From: an uncultured Oscillospiraceae bacterium
GTDB taxonomy: Bacteria; Bacillota; Clostridia; Oscillospirales; Oscillospiraceae
DNA: 64,000 nucleotides
Assembly (NCBI GenBank): GCA_934573735.1
Contig: CAKTMC010000006.1
Location: 1-64,000, forward strand
Direction: 5' to 3'
Of the stretch, positions 19,796 through 29,491 are shown piece after piece. The position numbers and the translations under genes were made by a program. Positions within the stretch are counted from its first letter, which is position 1, and the number at the start of each line of letters is the position of its first letter. Under the pieces are notes generated by a model. The model saw only the letters and a list, made by a program, of their open reading frames with translations, was not told the DNA's origin and searched no databases.

Positions 19796-20046
19796 GTGAG
19801 CCTGTCCTCAACGCAGACCGAGACGATTACCGCAAGCAGCAAAATTGCCTGCGGAAGCTCGGAAAGCGCGATAGCCGCCGAAATGAGCGAGTCCTGATAC
19901 GGCTCGCTTCCGGCTGCAAAGAGCAGCACCGACACGGCTAAAATGGCGCAGCTTAGCTTGATGGAATTTATAAATATGTACCACGCCGCAGGATGCATGG
20001 CAAGCATCCTGCGGATTATTTTCTTGATAGTCATAGTCTCACCCAT
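19792..20046 (-). CDS. Small membrane protein, unknown
   Basis: Eighty-four residues with two hydrophobic segments, WYIFINSIKLSCAILAVSVL and LSELPQAILLLAVIVSVC, and a basic N-terminus (KKIIRR). I do not recognise a family. The start is uncertain: an ATG at 20034 would remove four residues. It is tail-to-tail with rnmV, sharing the stop-codon region, and no terminator separates them. Between its start and the fhs stop there are about 250 bp holding one perfect hairpin. Confidence 0.6.
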   Translation of the reverse strand: MGETMTIKKIIRRMLAMHPAAWYIFINSIKLSCAILAVSVLLFAAGSEPYQDSLISAAIALSELPQAILLLAVIVSVCVEDRLT

Positions 20047-20227
20047 GGCAATTTTAGCCCCGTAAGCGCCGACAATCAAGCTGTATATTCTGGAAAAGCG
20101 AGAGAGCTAAGCTTAAAGCTCAAAACAAACAGGCTGAAAATCGCCAGCGTATGTGTTTTTTCTCGCCTTGACGCTCACTTTTCTCGAAGAAAGCTGTATC
20201 TCAAGCGAGGAATATCTATATAACGCG

Positions 20228-20267
20228 AATAATCAAGCCCGAGGCAAGTGCCTCTGGCTTGATTATT
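20228..20267. terminator. Long hairpin between fhs and the small membrane gene
   Basis: A perfect 12-bp outer stem (AATAATCAAGCC/GGCTTGATTATT) encloses a 6-bp inner stem GAGGCA/TGCCTC. It lies 35 bp past the fhs stop. Neither side has a long U tract, so it may act as a terminator or as a 3'-end stabiliser of the purine mRNA. Confidence 0.6.
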
Positions 20268-20301
20268 ACAGATTATAATTATTATAATTTCTAATCCTTT
20301 C

Positions 20302-21978
20302 TCAGAAAAGACCGACTATCTTGCCGTTTTCGTCAACGTCGATTTTCTCCGCGGCGGGGACCTTGGGCAGGCCCGGCATCGTCATTATATCACCCGTGAG
20401 GACGACCACGAAGCCCGCGCCGGCGCTGACCTTGACGTTTTTGACCGTCACGGTAAAATTCTCGGGAGCGCCGAGCTTTGCCGGGTCATCGGAGAAGCTG
20501 TACTGCGTCTTTGCAATGCAGACCGGGCAGGAGCCGAAGCCGAGCGCCTCAAGCTGCGCAAGCTGCTTTTCCGCTGCGGGCATAAAGCTCACCCCGTCGC
20601 CGCCGTATATTCTCGTGACAACGGCGTTTATCTTCTCCTTGAGGCTCATCTCATCGGAGTAAGAGAAGCTGAAATCGCCCTTCTCCTCCTCGCAGAGTCT
20701 CACGACCTCGCGGGCAAGCTCCTCGCCGCCCTTGCCGCCCTCCGCCCAAACGGTGGAGAGAACGGTATTGACTCCGAGCTCGCGGCATTTTCTGATAATA
20801 AAGTCTATCTCCTTATCCGTATCGGTCGGGAAGCGGTTGACGGCGACGACACAGGGGAGCTTATAGACATTCTTGATGTTCGACACGTGGCGCAGGAGGT
20901 TGGGTACGCCCTTTTCGAGCGCCGCAAGATCCTCGGTGCCAAGCTCCTTTTTATTCAGCCCGCCGTGCATCTTGAGCGCACGGACGGTTGCAACGACCAC
21001 GACAGCATCCGGAGTAAGCCCCGCCATGCGGCACTTGATATCGAGGAACTTCTCCGCGCCGAGGTCTGCGCCGAAGCCCGCCTCGGTGACGGTATAGTCG
21101 CCGAGCTTGAGCGCCATTCGCGTAGCCATGACGCTGTTGCAGCCGTGGGCGATATTTGCAAAGGGACCGCCGTGGACAAAGGCCGGGGTGCCCTCAAGGG
21201 TCTGCACCAGATTGGGCTTGAGCGCATCCTTCAAGAGCGCGGTCATGGCGCCCTGCGCGTTGAGGTCGCCTGCGGTGACGGGCTTATCGTCATAGGTATA
21301 GCCGACGATTATTCTCGCAAGCCTCGCCTTGAGGTCGGTAATCGAGCTTGCAAGGCAGAGCACCGCCATTATCTCGGAGGCAACGGTGATATCGAAGCCG
21401 TCCTCACGCGGAGTGCCGTTTGCCTTGCCGCCGAGACCGTCCACGATGAAGCGGAGCTGGCGGTCATTCATGTCAACGCAGCGCTTCCATGTTATCCTGC
21501 GCACGTCGATGCCGAGGGAGTTCCCCTGCTGAATATGGTTATCGAGCATTGCGGCAAGCAGGTTATTTGCCGCGCCTATTGCGTGGAAGTCGCCGGTAAA
21601 GTGAAGGTTTATATCCTCCATGGGGACGACCTGCGCATAGCCGCCGCCTGCCGCGCCACCCTTAACGCCGAACACGGGGCCGAGAGAGGGCTCACGCAAT
21701 GCAACTATGACATCCTTTCCGATGCGGCGAAGTCCGTCCGAAAGGCCTATTGTCGTCGTGGTCTTGCCCTCGCCCGCCGGGGTCGGGGTGATAGCGGTGA
21801 CGAGGACGAGCTTTCCGTTGGGCTTATCGGTATCCTTCAACAGAGAAAGGTCTACCTTTGCCTTGTAATTACCGTACTGCTCAAGGTACTTTTCTTCAAC
21901 ATGGGCGCGCTTTGCTATCTGCATGATATGCTCGGGCTTGCAGGCCTGAGCTATCTCTATATCGGATAAGTATGCCAC
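20302..21978 (-). CDS. fhs: Formate-tetrahydrofolate ligase
   Basis: The 558-residue enzyme makes 10-formyl-THF from formate, THF and ATP. The ATP-binding loop TPTPAGEGKTTTTIGL is at about residues 64-79, and PSLGPVFGVKGGAAGGGYAQ follows, as in the family; the C-terminus MPGLPKVPAAEKIDVDENG is also typical. It begins with GTG, supported by AAGGAG that overlaps the purL stop 12 bp upstream. It is the last gene of the purine operon, supplying the formyl donor to PurN and the AICAR transformylase, so it belongs functionally with the FNT-type channel gene in the same operon. Confidence 0.97.
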   Translation of the reverse strand: MAYLSDIEIAQACKPEHIMQIAKRAHVEEKYLEQYGNYKAKVDLSLLKDTDKPNGKLVLVTAITPTPAGEGKTTTTIGLSDGLRRIGKDVIVALREPSLGPVFGVKGGAAGGGYAQVVPMEDINLHFTGDFHAIGAANNLLAAMLDNHIQQGNSLGIDVRRITWKRCVDMNDRQLRFIVDGLGGKANGTPREDGFDITVASEIMAVLCLASSITDLKARLARIIVGYTYDDKPVTAGDLNAQGAMTALLKDALKPNLVQTLEGTPAFVHGGPFANIAHGCNSVMATRMALKLGDYTVTEAGFGADLGAEKFLDIKCRMAGLTPDAVVVVATVRALKMHGGLNKKELGTEDLAALEKGVPNLLRHVSNIKNVYKLPCVVAVNRFPTDTDKEIDFIIRKCRELGVNTVLSTVWAEGGKGGEELAREVVRLCEEEKGDFSFSYSDEMSLKEKINAVVTRIYGGDGVSFMPAAEKQLAQLEALGFGSCPVCIAKTQYSFSDDPAKLGAPENFTVTVKNVKVSAGAGFVVVLTGDIMTMPGLPKVPAAEKIDVDENGKIVGLF

Positions 21979-21990
21979 TTTTCTCTCTCC

Positions 21991-24900
21991 TTACCTGAAG
22001 TATTTTACTGCCGACTCAAACATCCGTATGTCGTAATTGCCGGGTACGTTCTTATAAAGTCCCTCGCCGATGCGCTCACTGTGACCCATCTTACCGAATA
22101 CTCTGCCGTCGGGCGAGGTGATGCCCTCGATGGCAAAGGCAGAGTCGTTGGGGTTAAAGTGAATATCCGTGGTGGCCTTGCCCTCAAAGTCCACATACTG
22201 GGTCGCAATCTGTCCGTTGGCGGCAAGCTGCATGATAAGCTCTCTCTCGGCAAGGAAGCGTCCCTCGCCGTGGGATATGGGAACGTTGACGATATCGCCC
22301 ACGTTCATAAGGCTGAGCCACGGGGACTTATTGGAGGCTATTCTCGTGCGGACTATGCGGGACTGGTGGCGGGAGATGGTGTTATAGGTCAGGGTCGGGC
22401 AGCTTGCGTCGGTATCCATAATTTTGCCGTAGGGCACAAGACCGAGCTTTATCAGTGCCTGGAAGCCGTTGCATATGCCGCAGATAAGACCGTCGCGCTT
22501 GTCCAGAAGCTCCGTGACGCTCTCTTTGATCTCGGGATTGCGGAAGAAGGCGGTGATAAACTTGCCGCTGCCGTCCGGTTCGTCGCCGCCGGAGAAGCCG
22601 CCGGGGATGAATATCATCTGCGAAGTGCTAAGCTCGGAGGCAAAGCGCTCTATGCTGCGGCTGATGCCGTCTGCGGAGAGGTTATTTATAACTATTATCT
22701 CCGGCTCCGCCCCGGCGTCGCGCACGGCCTTTGCGGAGTCAAACTCGCAGTTCGTGCCGGGGAAAACGGGGATGATAACGCGGGGTCTTGCGCACTTTAT
22801 CGCGGGCGTGGTACGCGCCTTTGCGATGTAGGAGAAGGTCTCCGGCTCAATTCCGGTGTTTTCTATATTGCAGGAGAATACGCTCTCAAGCTTATCCTCG
22901 TATATGCCGAGAAGCCTTGCAAGCGGGAGCTTTTCCTCGCCATAGCCAATTTCGGCGCAGTCCGTCACATAGCCGATAACATCCTTGTCATCGTCCCAGT
23001 CGGACACCTCAAGGATAAACGCCGCATAGCTGTATCCGAAGATTTCCTGCACGGTAAGCTTATCGGAATAGGCAAAGCCGAGGGAATTACCGAAGCACAT
23101 CTTCATGACCGCCTCCGCAACGCCGCCCATGCCGGGGGTATAGCAGGAGACCGCCACGCCGCAGCTTATAAGCGCGCTGACCTTGTTCATAAGCTCGATG
23201 AGGGAGTCTGCCTTCGGAAGTCCGTTCTCGTCCTTTTCGGCGGCAAGAAGGATGACCTTATTGCCCGCCTTCTTAAACTCGGGAGAGACTATTCTGCCGA
23301 CCTTGGAGGTGGTGACGGCGAAGGAGACGAGCGTGGGCGGCACGTCGATATCCTCAAAGGAGCCGCTCATGGAGTCCTTGCCGCCGATGGAGCCTATGCC
23401 CAGCTCCATCTGAGCCTTGAATGCGCCGAGCAGAGCGCAGAGCGGCTGACTCCAGCGCTTGCCGTCCTTTCCGGGGTGCTTGAAATATTCCTGGAAGCTG
23501 AGATATACGTCCTTAAACTCCGCGCCGCTTGCTATAAGCTTGCATACCGACTCCACAACGGCAAGATATGCGCCGTGGTAGGGGCTCTTTTCCGAAATAA
23601 AGGGATTGTAGCCGAAGGACATGAGGGAGCAGTCATCCGTGTGTTTTTTCTCAACGGATATCTTCTGAACCATGGCCTGAATGGGCGTGAGCTGGTTTTT
23701 GCCGCCGAAGGGCATAAGGACGGTTCCCGCGCCTATGGTGGAGTCAAAGCGCTCGGAAAGACCGCGCTTGGAGCATATATTCAGGTCGTCTGCAAGTCTT
23801 TCATAATTCTCGCGGAAGTCTCCCCCGACGCTGCGCTCATAGCACTCGGGGCGCTCGGTCTCGATGGAGATATGCTTGTCCGCGCCGTTGGAGTTCAGGA
23901 AATCGCGGCTTATATCCACGATGGTCTTGCCGTTCCAGTGCATGACAAGACGCGGAGACTCGGTGACGACGGCGACGGGAGTTGCGTTGAGATTTTCCTT
24001 CTCCGCAAGGGCAAGGAAGTCCTTCACGCGCCCCGCCTCGACGACGACGGCCATTCTCTCCTGGCTTTCGCTGATGGCAAGCTCCGTGCCGTCAAGTCCC
24101 TCGTACTTCTTGGGAACGGCGTTCAGGTCTATATCCAGACCGTCCGCAAGCTCACCGATGGCGACGGACACGCCGCCCGCGCCGAAGTCGTTGCAGCGCT
24201 TTATCATCCTACAGGCCTCGCTGCTGCGGAAGAGTCTCTGGAGCTTTCTCTCCTCCGGGGCGTTGCCCTTCTGAACCTCCGCGCCGCAGGTCTCAAGCGA
24301 TGCGACGGTATGGGACTTGGAGGAGCCGGTAGCACCGCCGCAGCCATCGCGTCCGGTAGCGCCGCCGAGCAGAATGACCACGTCGCCGGGGGCGGGAACC
24401 TCGCGGCGGACGTTCTCCGCCGGTGCAGCGGCTATGACGGCGCCTATCTCCATGCGCTTTGCCGCGTAGCCGGGATGATATATCTCATCGACTATGCCGG
24501 TCGCAAGACCTATCTGGTTGCCATAGGAGGAATAGCCCGCGGCGGCAGTCGTGACGATTTTTCTCTGCGGGAGCTTGCCGTGTATAGTCTCGCTCAGGGG
24601 CTTGAGAGGGTCGGCAGCGCCGGTGACGCGCATTGCGCCATAGACATAGGATCTGCCGGAGAGCGGGTCGCGTATCGCGCCGCCTATGCAGGTGGCTGCG
24701 CCGCCGAAGGGCTCTATCTCGGTGGGGTGGTTGTGCGTCTCGTTCTTAAACAGCAGTAGCCAAGGCTCGGAAACGCCGTCCACATCAATATTTATCTTGA
24801 CGGTGCAGGCGTTTATCTCCTCGCTCTCGTCAAGCTTATCGAGCTTACTCTGCTTTTTGAGGCTCTTGACCGCGATGGTGGCAAGATCCATAAGGCACAT

Positions 24901-25680
24901 GGGCTTTGTTCTGCCAAGCTCTGCGCGCAGAGACTTATACTCCTCAAAGGTCTTTTGCAGCAGCTCGTCCTCAAAGCTTGCATCGTCAATGACGGTGAGG
25001 AAGGTGGTGTGGCGGCAGTGATCCGACCAGTAGGTGTCTATCATTTTTATCTCGGTTATGGTCGGCTCGCGCTTTTCGCCTCTGAAATAGCTCTGGCAGA
25101 AGGATATATCGTCTATATCCATTGCAAGACCGTATTCCTTAATGAAATCCAAAAGTCCCTCGCGGCTGAGCGAGCAAAAGCCCTCAAGGGTCTTTACCGT
25201 TGTGGGTATCTCATAGTTTACTCTGAGAGTCTCGGGGAGCGCAAAGCTTGCCTCCCTCGCCTCAACGGGGTTTATAACATATTTCTTTATGGTATCTACG
25301 TCGCTGTCGCTGAGCTTGCCGTAGAGCATATAGACCTTGGCGGTTCTGATGACGGGACGCTCCGACTTTGAGATTATCTGTATGCACTGGGCGGCGGAGT
25401 CCGCGCGCTGGTCAAACTGACCGGGCAGGTACTCGACGGCAAAGCATACCGCGCCGCTCATATCTATCTCATGCGAGACGATATCAAGCTGCGGCTCGGA
25501 GAAAACGGTCTTCTCCGCGTAGGAAAACAGCTCCTCGGAGATGTTTTCCGCGTCATAGCGGTTGATTATACGGACATTTTCAAGCGAGGCTATGCCTATA
25601 AGCTCCTTCGCCTCGGAGAGCAGAGCCTTTGCCTCATGGGCAAGCTCGGGCTTTTTCTCTACAAATACTCTGTAAACCAT
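21991..25680 (-). CDS. purL: FGAM synthase, single-chain PurL
   Basis: A 1229-residue large-form phosphoribosylformylglycinamidine synthase. The synthase half has TYWSDHCRHTTF and NETHNHPTEIEPFGGAATC; the C-terminal glutaminase has PVFPGTNCEFDSAKAV, the nucleophile Cys in GICNGFQALIKLGL and HGEGRF. One chain therefore releases ammonia and aminates FGAR, unlike the PurS-Q-L split of many Bacillota. The ATG at 25680 is preferred over one 15 bases upstream because GGAGG lies 6 bases before it; the ATG follows the purD stop by one base. The glutaminase looks fully equipped, in contrast to the PurF of this operon. Confidence 0.96.
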   Translation of the reverse strand: MVYRVFVEKKPELAHEAKALLSEAKELIGIASLENVRIINRYDAENISEELFSYAEKTVFSEPQLDIVSHEIDMSGAVCFAVEYLPGQFDQRADSAAQCIQIISKSERPVIRTAKVYMLYGKLSDSDVDTIKKYVINPVEAREASFALPETLRVNYEIPTTVKTLEGFCSLSREGLLDFIKEYGLAMDIDDISFCQSYFRGEKREPTITEIKMIDTYWSDHCRHTTFLTVIDDASFEDELLQKTFEEYKSLRAELGRTKPMCLMDLATIAVKSLKKQSKLDKLDESEEINACTVKINIDVDGVSEPWLLLFKNETHNHPTEIEPFGGAATCIGGAIRDPLSGRSYVYGAMRVTGAADPLKPLSETIHGKLPQRKIVTTAAAGYSSYGNQIGLATGIVDEIYHPGYAAKRMEIGAVIAAAPAENVRREVPAPGDVVILLGGATGRDGCGGATGSSKSHTVASLETCGAEVQKGNAPEERKLQRLFRSSEACRMIKRCNDFGAGGVSVAIGELADGLDIDLNAVPKKYEGLDGTELAISESQERMAVVVEAGRVKDFLALAEKENLNATPVAVVTESPRLVMHWNGKTIVDISRDFLNSNGADKHISIETERPECYERSVGGDFRENYERLADDLNICSKRGLSERFDSTIGAGTVLMPFGGKNQLTPIQAMVQKISVEKKHTDDCSLMSFGYNPFISEKSPYHGAYLAVVESVCKLIASGAEFKDVYLSFQEYFKHPGKDGKRWSQPLCALLGAFKAQMELGIGSIGGKDSMSGSFEDIDVPPTLVSFAVTTSKVGRIVSPEFKKAGNKVILLAAEKDENGLPKADSLIELMNKVSALISCGVAVSCYTPGMGGVAEAVMKMCFGNSLGFAYSDKLTVQEIFGYSYAAFILEVSDWDDDKDVIGYVTDCAEIGYGEEKLPLARLLGIYEDKLESVFSCNIENTGIEPETFSYIAKARTTPAIKCARPRVIIPVFPGTNCEFDSAKAVRDAGAEPEIIVINNLSADGISRSIERFASELSTSQMIFIPGGFSGGDEPDGSGKFITAFFRNPEIKESVTELLDKRDGLICGICNGFQALIKLGLVPYGKIMDTDASCPTLTYNTISRHQSRIVRTRIASNKSPWLSLMNVGDIVNVPISHGEGRFLAERELIMQLAANGQIATQYVDFEGKATTDIHFNPNDSAFAIEGITSPDGRVFGKMGHSERIGEGLYKNVPGNYDIRMFESAVKYFR

Positions 25681-25681
25681 C

Positions 25682-26950
25682 TCAGACCTCCGCACATTCT
25701 AAGGCTTTTTTGCCTATGTCATGCCTGTAATAAGCGTTTTCAAAGGATATTCTGCCGAGCTTTTCGTATGAGCAGCTTACCGCCTCAGCGAGCGTATCGC
25801 AGACGGAGGTGACGCCCAGCACACGGCCGCCGGAGCTGAGAAGTCTTCCGTTCTCCTCCCTTGCGCCCGCAACATAGACGGAGCTCATTATATCCTCGGG
25901 TATGCTTATCTCATAGCCCTTCTTATAGGACACGGGATAGCCCGCCGAGGCCATGATGACGCAGCAGGCGCTGCCCTTTTTGAGCTTTACCTCGGTTTCG
26001 GCAAGTCTCCCCTCCGTGACGGATCTCATCACGGTCAAAAGGTCGCTTTCCAGAAGCGGCAGAACGACCTGCGTCTCCGGGTCGCCGAAGCGGCAGTTAT
26101 ACTCGATGACCTTCGGGCCGTTTTTCGTGAGCATAAGACCGAAGTAGAGGCAGCCCTTGAAGCTTCTCCCCTCCGCGTTCATCGCTCTTACCGTGGGCAT
26201 GAATATCTTCTCCATGCACTCTGCCGCTATCTCCTCGGTATAATAGGGATTGGGCGCAACGGTGCCCATGCCGCCGGTATTGAGTCCCTCGTCATTGTCG
26301 CCTGCGCGCTTATGATCCATAGAGGACACCATGGGCTTTACGCACTCGCCGTCCGTAAACGCAAGGACGGACACCTCGGGACCCTCCATAAACTCCTCAA
26401 TGACTATGCTGTCTCCGCTCTTGCCGAACTTCTTGTCCTGCATCGCCTCGATAACGGCATTTCTTGCCTCCTCGCGCGTGTAGGCGATAACAACGCCCTT
26501 GCCGAGCGCAAGCCCGTCCGCCTTGATGACTATGGGTATCTCGGCGCTTTCAAGGTATTTGAGTGCTGCCTCCGCGCTGTCAAACACCTCATAGGCCGCG
26601 GTGGGTATGCCGTATTTCTTCATAAGGTTTTTGGAAAAGACCTTGCTGCCCTCGATGATGGCGGCATTTGCACGCGGACCGAAGCAGGCTATGCCCGCCT
26701 CCTCAAGCTTATCCACGCAGCCGAGCACCAGAGGGTCGTCGGGTGCGACAACGGCGTAATCTATCTCGTGGCTCAGGGCAAACTCAACTATCTTATCCAG
26801 CTCACAGGGACCTATCGGGACACAGACGGCGTCGGCCGCGATGCCGCCGTTGCCGGGAAGCGCATAAACGGTCTCAACCTCGGGGTTTTCCTTTAGCTTT
26901 TTTATAATGGCGTGCTCTCTGCCGCCGGCGCCTACAACAAGCAGCTTCAT
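25682..26950 (-). CDS. purD: GAR synthetase
   Basis: The 422-residue ATP-grasp enzyme ligates glycine to phosphoribosylamine. The N-terminal motif LLVVGAGGREHAI, GPRANAAIIEGSK and ADGLALGKGVVIAYTREEA, and YNCRFGDPETQ near residue 290 are family hallmarks. The ATG at 26950 has GGAGG 5 bases upstream. It is placed between the AICAR transformylase and purL with only 1-11 bp spacers, so it is part of the purine operon. Length and motifs are normal. Confidence 0.97.
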   Translation of the reverse strand: MKLLVVGAGGREHAIIKKLKENPEVETVYALPGNGGIAADAVCVPIGPCELDKIVEFALSHEIDYAVVAPDDPLVLGCVDKLEEAGIACFGPRANAAIIEGSKVFSKNLMKKYGIPTAAYEVFDSAEAALKYLESAEIPIVIKADGLALGKGVVIAYTREEARNAVIEAMQDKKFGKSGDSIVIEEFMEGPEVSVLAFTDGECVKPMVSSMDHKRAGDNDEGLNTGGMGTVAPNPYYTEEIAAECMEKIFMPTVRAMNAEGRSFKGCLYFGLMLTKNGPKVIEYNCRFGDPETQVVLPLLESDLLTVMRSVTEGRLAETEVKLKKGSACCVIMASAGYPVSYKKGYEISIPEDIMSSVYVAGAREENGRLLSSGGRVLGVTSVCDTLAEAVSCSYEKLGRISFENAYYRHDIGKKALECAEV

Positions 26951-26961
26951 TTTATCCTCCG

Positions 26962-28146
26962 TCAATGATGGAATAGTCTCATTCCGGTGAATGCCATTGC
27001 CATATCGTACTTATCGGCGCAGGCTATCACGAGGTCGTCACGGATGGAGCCGCCCGGCTCCGCGATGTACTTAACTCCGCTCTTCTTCGCTCTCTCTATA
27101 TTGTCATAGAAGGGGAAGAATGCGTCGGAGCCGAGGGAAACGCCGTCGATTGCCGCAAGATAGGCCTTTGCCTCCGCCTCGGTAAGCGGCTCCGGCTGAC
27201 GGCTAAAGTATTTCTGCCATATGCCGTCCGCGCAGACGTCCTCCTCGTTTTTATTTATATAGCCGTCTATGACATTGTCGCGGTCGGGTCTTGAAATAGT
27301 CGGCAGGAAGGGCAGGTCAAGAACCTTATCGCACTGGCGGAGGAACCATGTATCGGCCTTGCTGCCGGCAAGACGGGTGCAGTGAATTCTGGACTGCTGA
27401 CCCGCGCCCACGCCGATGGCCTGCCCGTCATAGGCAAAGCATACGGAGTTGGACTGGGTGTACTTGAGGGTGATGAGGGAGATTATAAGATCTCTCACCG
27501 CCTCCTCGGGGATATTCTTATTTGCGGTAACGACGTTTGCAAGAAGCTCACGGTCTATCTTAAAGTTATTTCTTCCCTGCTCAAAGGTGATGCCGAATAC
27601 CTGCTTGCGCTCCTGCGCGTCGGGGATATAGTCGGGGTCTATCCTGACAATATTATAATTGCCCTTGCGCTTGGACTTGAGTATCTCCAGTGCCTCAGGC
27701 TCATAGCCGGGGGCGATGATGCCGTCGGAGACCTCGCGCTTTATCATAAGAGCGGTGGTCACGTCGCAGACCTCGGAAAGCGCCACCCAGTCGCCGAAGG
27801 AGCACATTCTATCGGTGCCTCTTGCGCGGGCATAGGCGCAGGCAAGCGGAGACTCGTCCAGACCCTCGATATCGTCCACAAAGCAGGCTCTCTTGAGCTT
27901 TTCGGACAGCTTAATTCCGACGGCGGCGGAGGTGGGGCTGACGTGCTTGAAGGAGGCGACGGCGGGAAGCCCGAGAGCCTCCTTGAGCTCCTTGACGAGC
28001 TGCCATGAGTTAAAGGCGTCAAGGAAGTTTATATAGCCGGGTCTGCCGTTGAGTATCTCTATGGGCAGCTCGCTGCCGTCATGCATATATATCTTAGCGG
28101 GCTTCTGGTTGGGGTTGCAGCCGTATTTAAGCTCGAATTCTTTCAT
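26962..28146 (-). CDS. Stand-alone AICAR transformylase (PurH C-terminal-domain type)
   Basis: The 394-residue protein corresponds to the formyltransferase half of PurH only. It begins MKEFELKYGCNPNQKPA, has the catalytic Lys-His pair in SFKHVSPTSAAVG (K67, H68), and ends MAMAFTGMRLFHH, the conserved PurH terminus. The N-terminal IMP cyclohydrolase (MGS-like) domain of ordinary PurH is absent; ring closure is probably done by the PurO-type protein encoded directly upstream. The enzyme transfers formyl from 10-formyl-THF to AICAR. GAGGAG of its ribosome binding site overlaps the upstream stop codon, implying coupled translation of the pair. Confidence 0.93.
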   Translation of the reverse strand: MKEFELKYGCNPNQKPAKIYMHDGSELPIEILNGRPGYINFLDAFNSWQLVKELKEALGLPAVASFKHVSPTSAAVGIKLSEKLKRACFVDDIEGLDESPLACAYARARGTDRMCSFGDWVALSEVCDVTTALMIKREVSDGIIAPGYEPEALEILKSKRKGNYNIVRIDPDYIPDAQERKQVFGITFEQGRNNFKIDRELLANVVTANKNIPEEAVRDLIISLITLKYTQSNSVCFAYDGQAIGVGAGQQSRIHCTRLAGSKADTWFLRQCDKVLDLPFLPTISRPDRDNVIDGYINKNEEDVCADGIWQKYFSRQPEPLTEAEAKAYLAAIDGVSLGSDAFFPFYDNIERAKKSGVKYIAEPGGSIRDDLVIACADKYDMAMAFTGMRLFHH

Positions 28147-28157
28147 GGTTTTTCTCC

Positions 28158-28883
28158 TCACTTATTGAGATTTATAAGGCGGTTTTCCTCGGCCCCGGTC
28201 TCAAGCTCGGTATATCTCACATACAGCGAGATACGGTTATCATGGTCGAGCGCATCCCAGAGCGCGGAGCTGAACTCGTCAATATCATCGGGGATGGCCA
28301 CGCGCTCCGGCTCGCCCTGGAAGGTGGGGAGCGGATTTCCGTCGCCTACATAGGTGTGGATAAAATGGCCGAGACCGGGAAGCGCGGTGTAGGAGAAGGT
28401 GTATCTGTTGCAGGCGCTGCCCTTTTCGTCGGCGCTCTTGAGAATACTCATCTCATATGAAAAGTCATTGTCCGCAAAGCTGAGTATTCCGCTTATTCTC
28501 GGGGTGAGGTTCGGGAAGTCCGGCTCAAAGGCGCGGCCTTCCAGAGACTCCTTAAAGCTCTTGCCCGCCTTCAGACCCTCATAAATCGTGTCGGTCTGGT
28601 CGCCGTTTGTGACGATGAGCTTGTTGTCAAGCCTTCTCTGCGCGGCGTATATGATGAGGCTCGGGTCCTCGACCTTGCTCGCGTCAAAGGGCTCGGTGTA
28701 CAAAACGCCGTCCCGCTCGGCGAAAACGCGGTTGCGGCTGTTTGCGCTTCTGCCCATGATAAAATAGGCGGAGCAGGCATATTTGCCGTTTTCGGACTTG
28801 CCGATGACGATGCCGCGTCCCACATAGCTGTTGCCGCGGATAAGCTCGGCAATATTGTTTATCTTATAAATGCTCATGTTCAT
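28158..28883 (-). CDS. purO: PurO-type IMP cyclohydrolase
   Basis: The 241-residue protein matches the archaeal PurO fold by motifs: YVGRGIVIGKSENGKYA, RSANSRNRVF, IVTNGDQTDTIYEGL and NLTPRISGIL correspond in order to the conserved GR..NG, RS..NR, SNG..TDTI and TPRI blocks. PurO closes FAICAR to IMP and is unrelated to the cyclohydrolase domain of bacterial PurH. Its position between purN and a stand-alone AICAR transformylase fits that role. The ATG overlaps the purN stop as ATGA, so translation is coupled. A second in-frame ATG six bases on is possible. Confidence 0.88.
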   Translation of the reverse strand: MNMSIYKINNIAELIRGNSYVGRGIVIGKSENGKYACSAYFIMGRSANSRNRVFAERDGVLYTEPFDASKVEDPSLIIYAAQRRLDNKLIVTNGDQTDTIYEGLKAGKSFKESLEGRAFEPDFPNLTPRISGILSFADNDFSYEMSILKSADEKGSACNRYTFSYTALPGLGHFIHTYVGDGNPLPTFQGEPERVAIPDDIDEFSSALWDALDHDNRISLYVRYTELETGAEENRLINLNK

Positions 28884-29491
28884 GCTTCCTCTCTCAATAT
28901 ATTCTGCGCGACAAGCTCCGCCGCTGCGGGGAGTATCTTCCACTCCGCAAGGCGCATAACTCGCTTTTGCAGGCTCTCGGGAGTTGAGCCTGAGGGTATG
29001 GTGACGGCCTTCTGGAGAATTATCTCGCCGCCGTCGGGTATCTCGTTTACATAATGTACGGTCGCGCCCGTGACCTTTACGCCCTTTTTGAGCGCCGCCT
29101 CGTGGACGCGCAGCCCGTAATAGCCCTCGCCGCAGAAGGACGGGATGAGCGAGGGGTGGATGTTGATTATCCTGCGGTCATACTTCTTTGTAAACTCGGC
29201 GGACAGTATGCACATAAAGCCCGCAAGAATGATGAGGTCAATATCGTGCTCACGGAGGAGGGCGGATATCGCGTCCTCCATCCCCTGCTGACCAAGCTCC
29301 TTTTTGCTCACGACGGCGCTTTTTATCCCGGCGCGCTCCGCTCTCTTGAGTGCGTATGCGTCGGCACGGCTGGAGATGACAAGCCTTATCCTGCCGCTTT
29401 TGATTATCTCGCCCTCGGCGTTAATGAGCGCCTGTAGATTTGTGCCGCCGCCGGAGACGAGAACCGCAATATTTATCTCTCTCTGCTTCAC
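28880..29491 (-). CDS. purN: GAR transformylase
   Basis: The 203-residue enzyme formylates GAR with 10-formyl-THF. It has VLVSGGGTNLQALI at the start, the catalytic Asn-His in INIHPSLIPSF, and the Asp in NEIPDGGEIILQ. Translation starts at GTG, whose GTGA overlaps the stop of the FNT channel gene, so the two are translationally coupled. That coupling puts a formate channel and a formyl-transfer enzyme next to each other. Sequence and length are normal. Confidence 0.96.
   Translation of the reverse strand: MKQREINIAVLVSGGGTNLQALINAEGEIIKSGRIRLVISSRADAYALKRAERAGIKSAVVSKKELGQQGMEDAISALLREHDIDLIILAGFMCILSAEFTKKYDRRIINIHPSLIPSFCGEGYYGLRVHEAALKKGVKVTGATVHYVNEIPDGGEIILQKAVTIPSGSTPESLQKRVMRLAEWKILPAAAELVAQNILREEA

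Noticed and set aside
20228..20267. Strong rho-independent terminator of the purine operon
   Set aside because: The stem is excellent but there is no U tract on the minus strand, so I list it only as a hairpin with possible terminator or stabilising role.
22081..24759. An 892-codon open frame on the plus strand inside purL
   Set aside because: Antisense shadow of purL; no ribosome binding site or recognisable motif.
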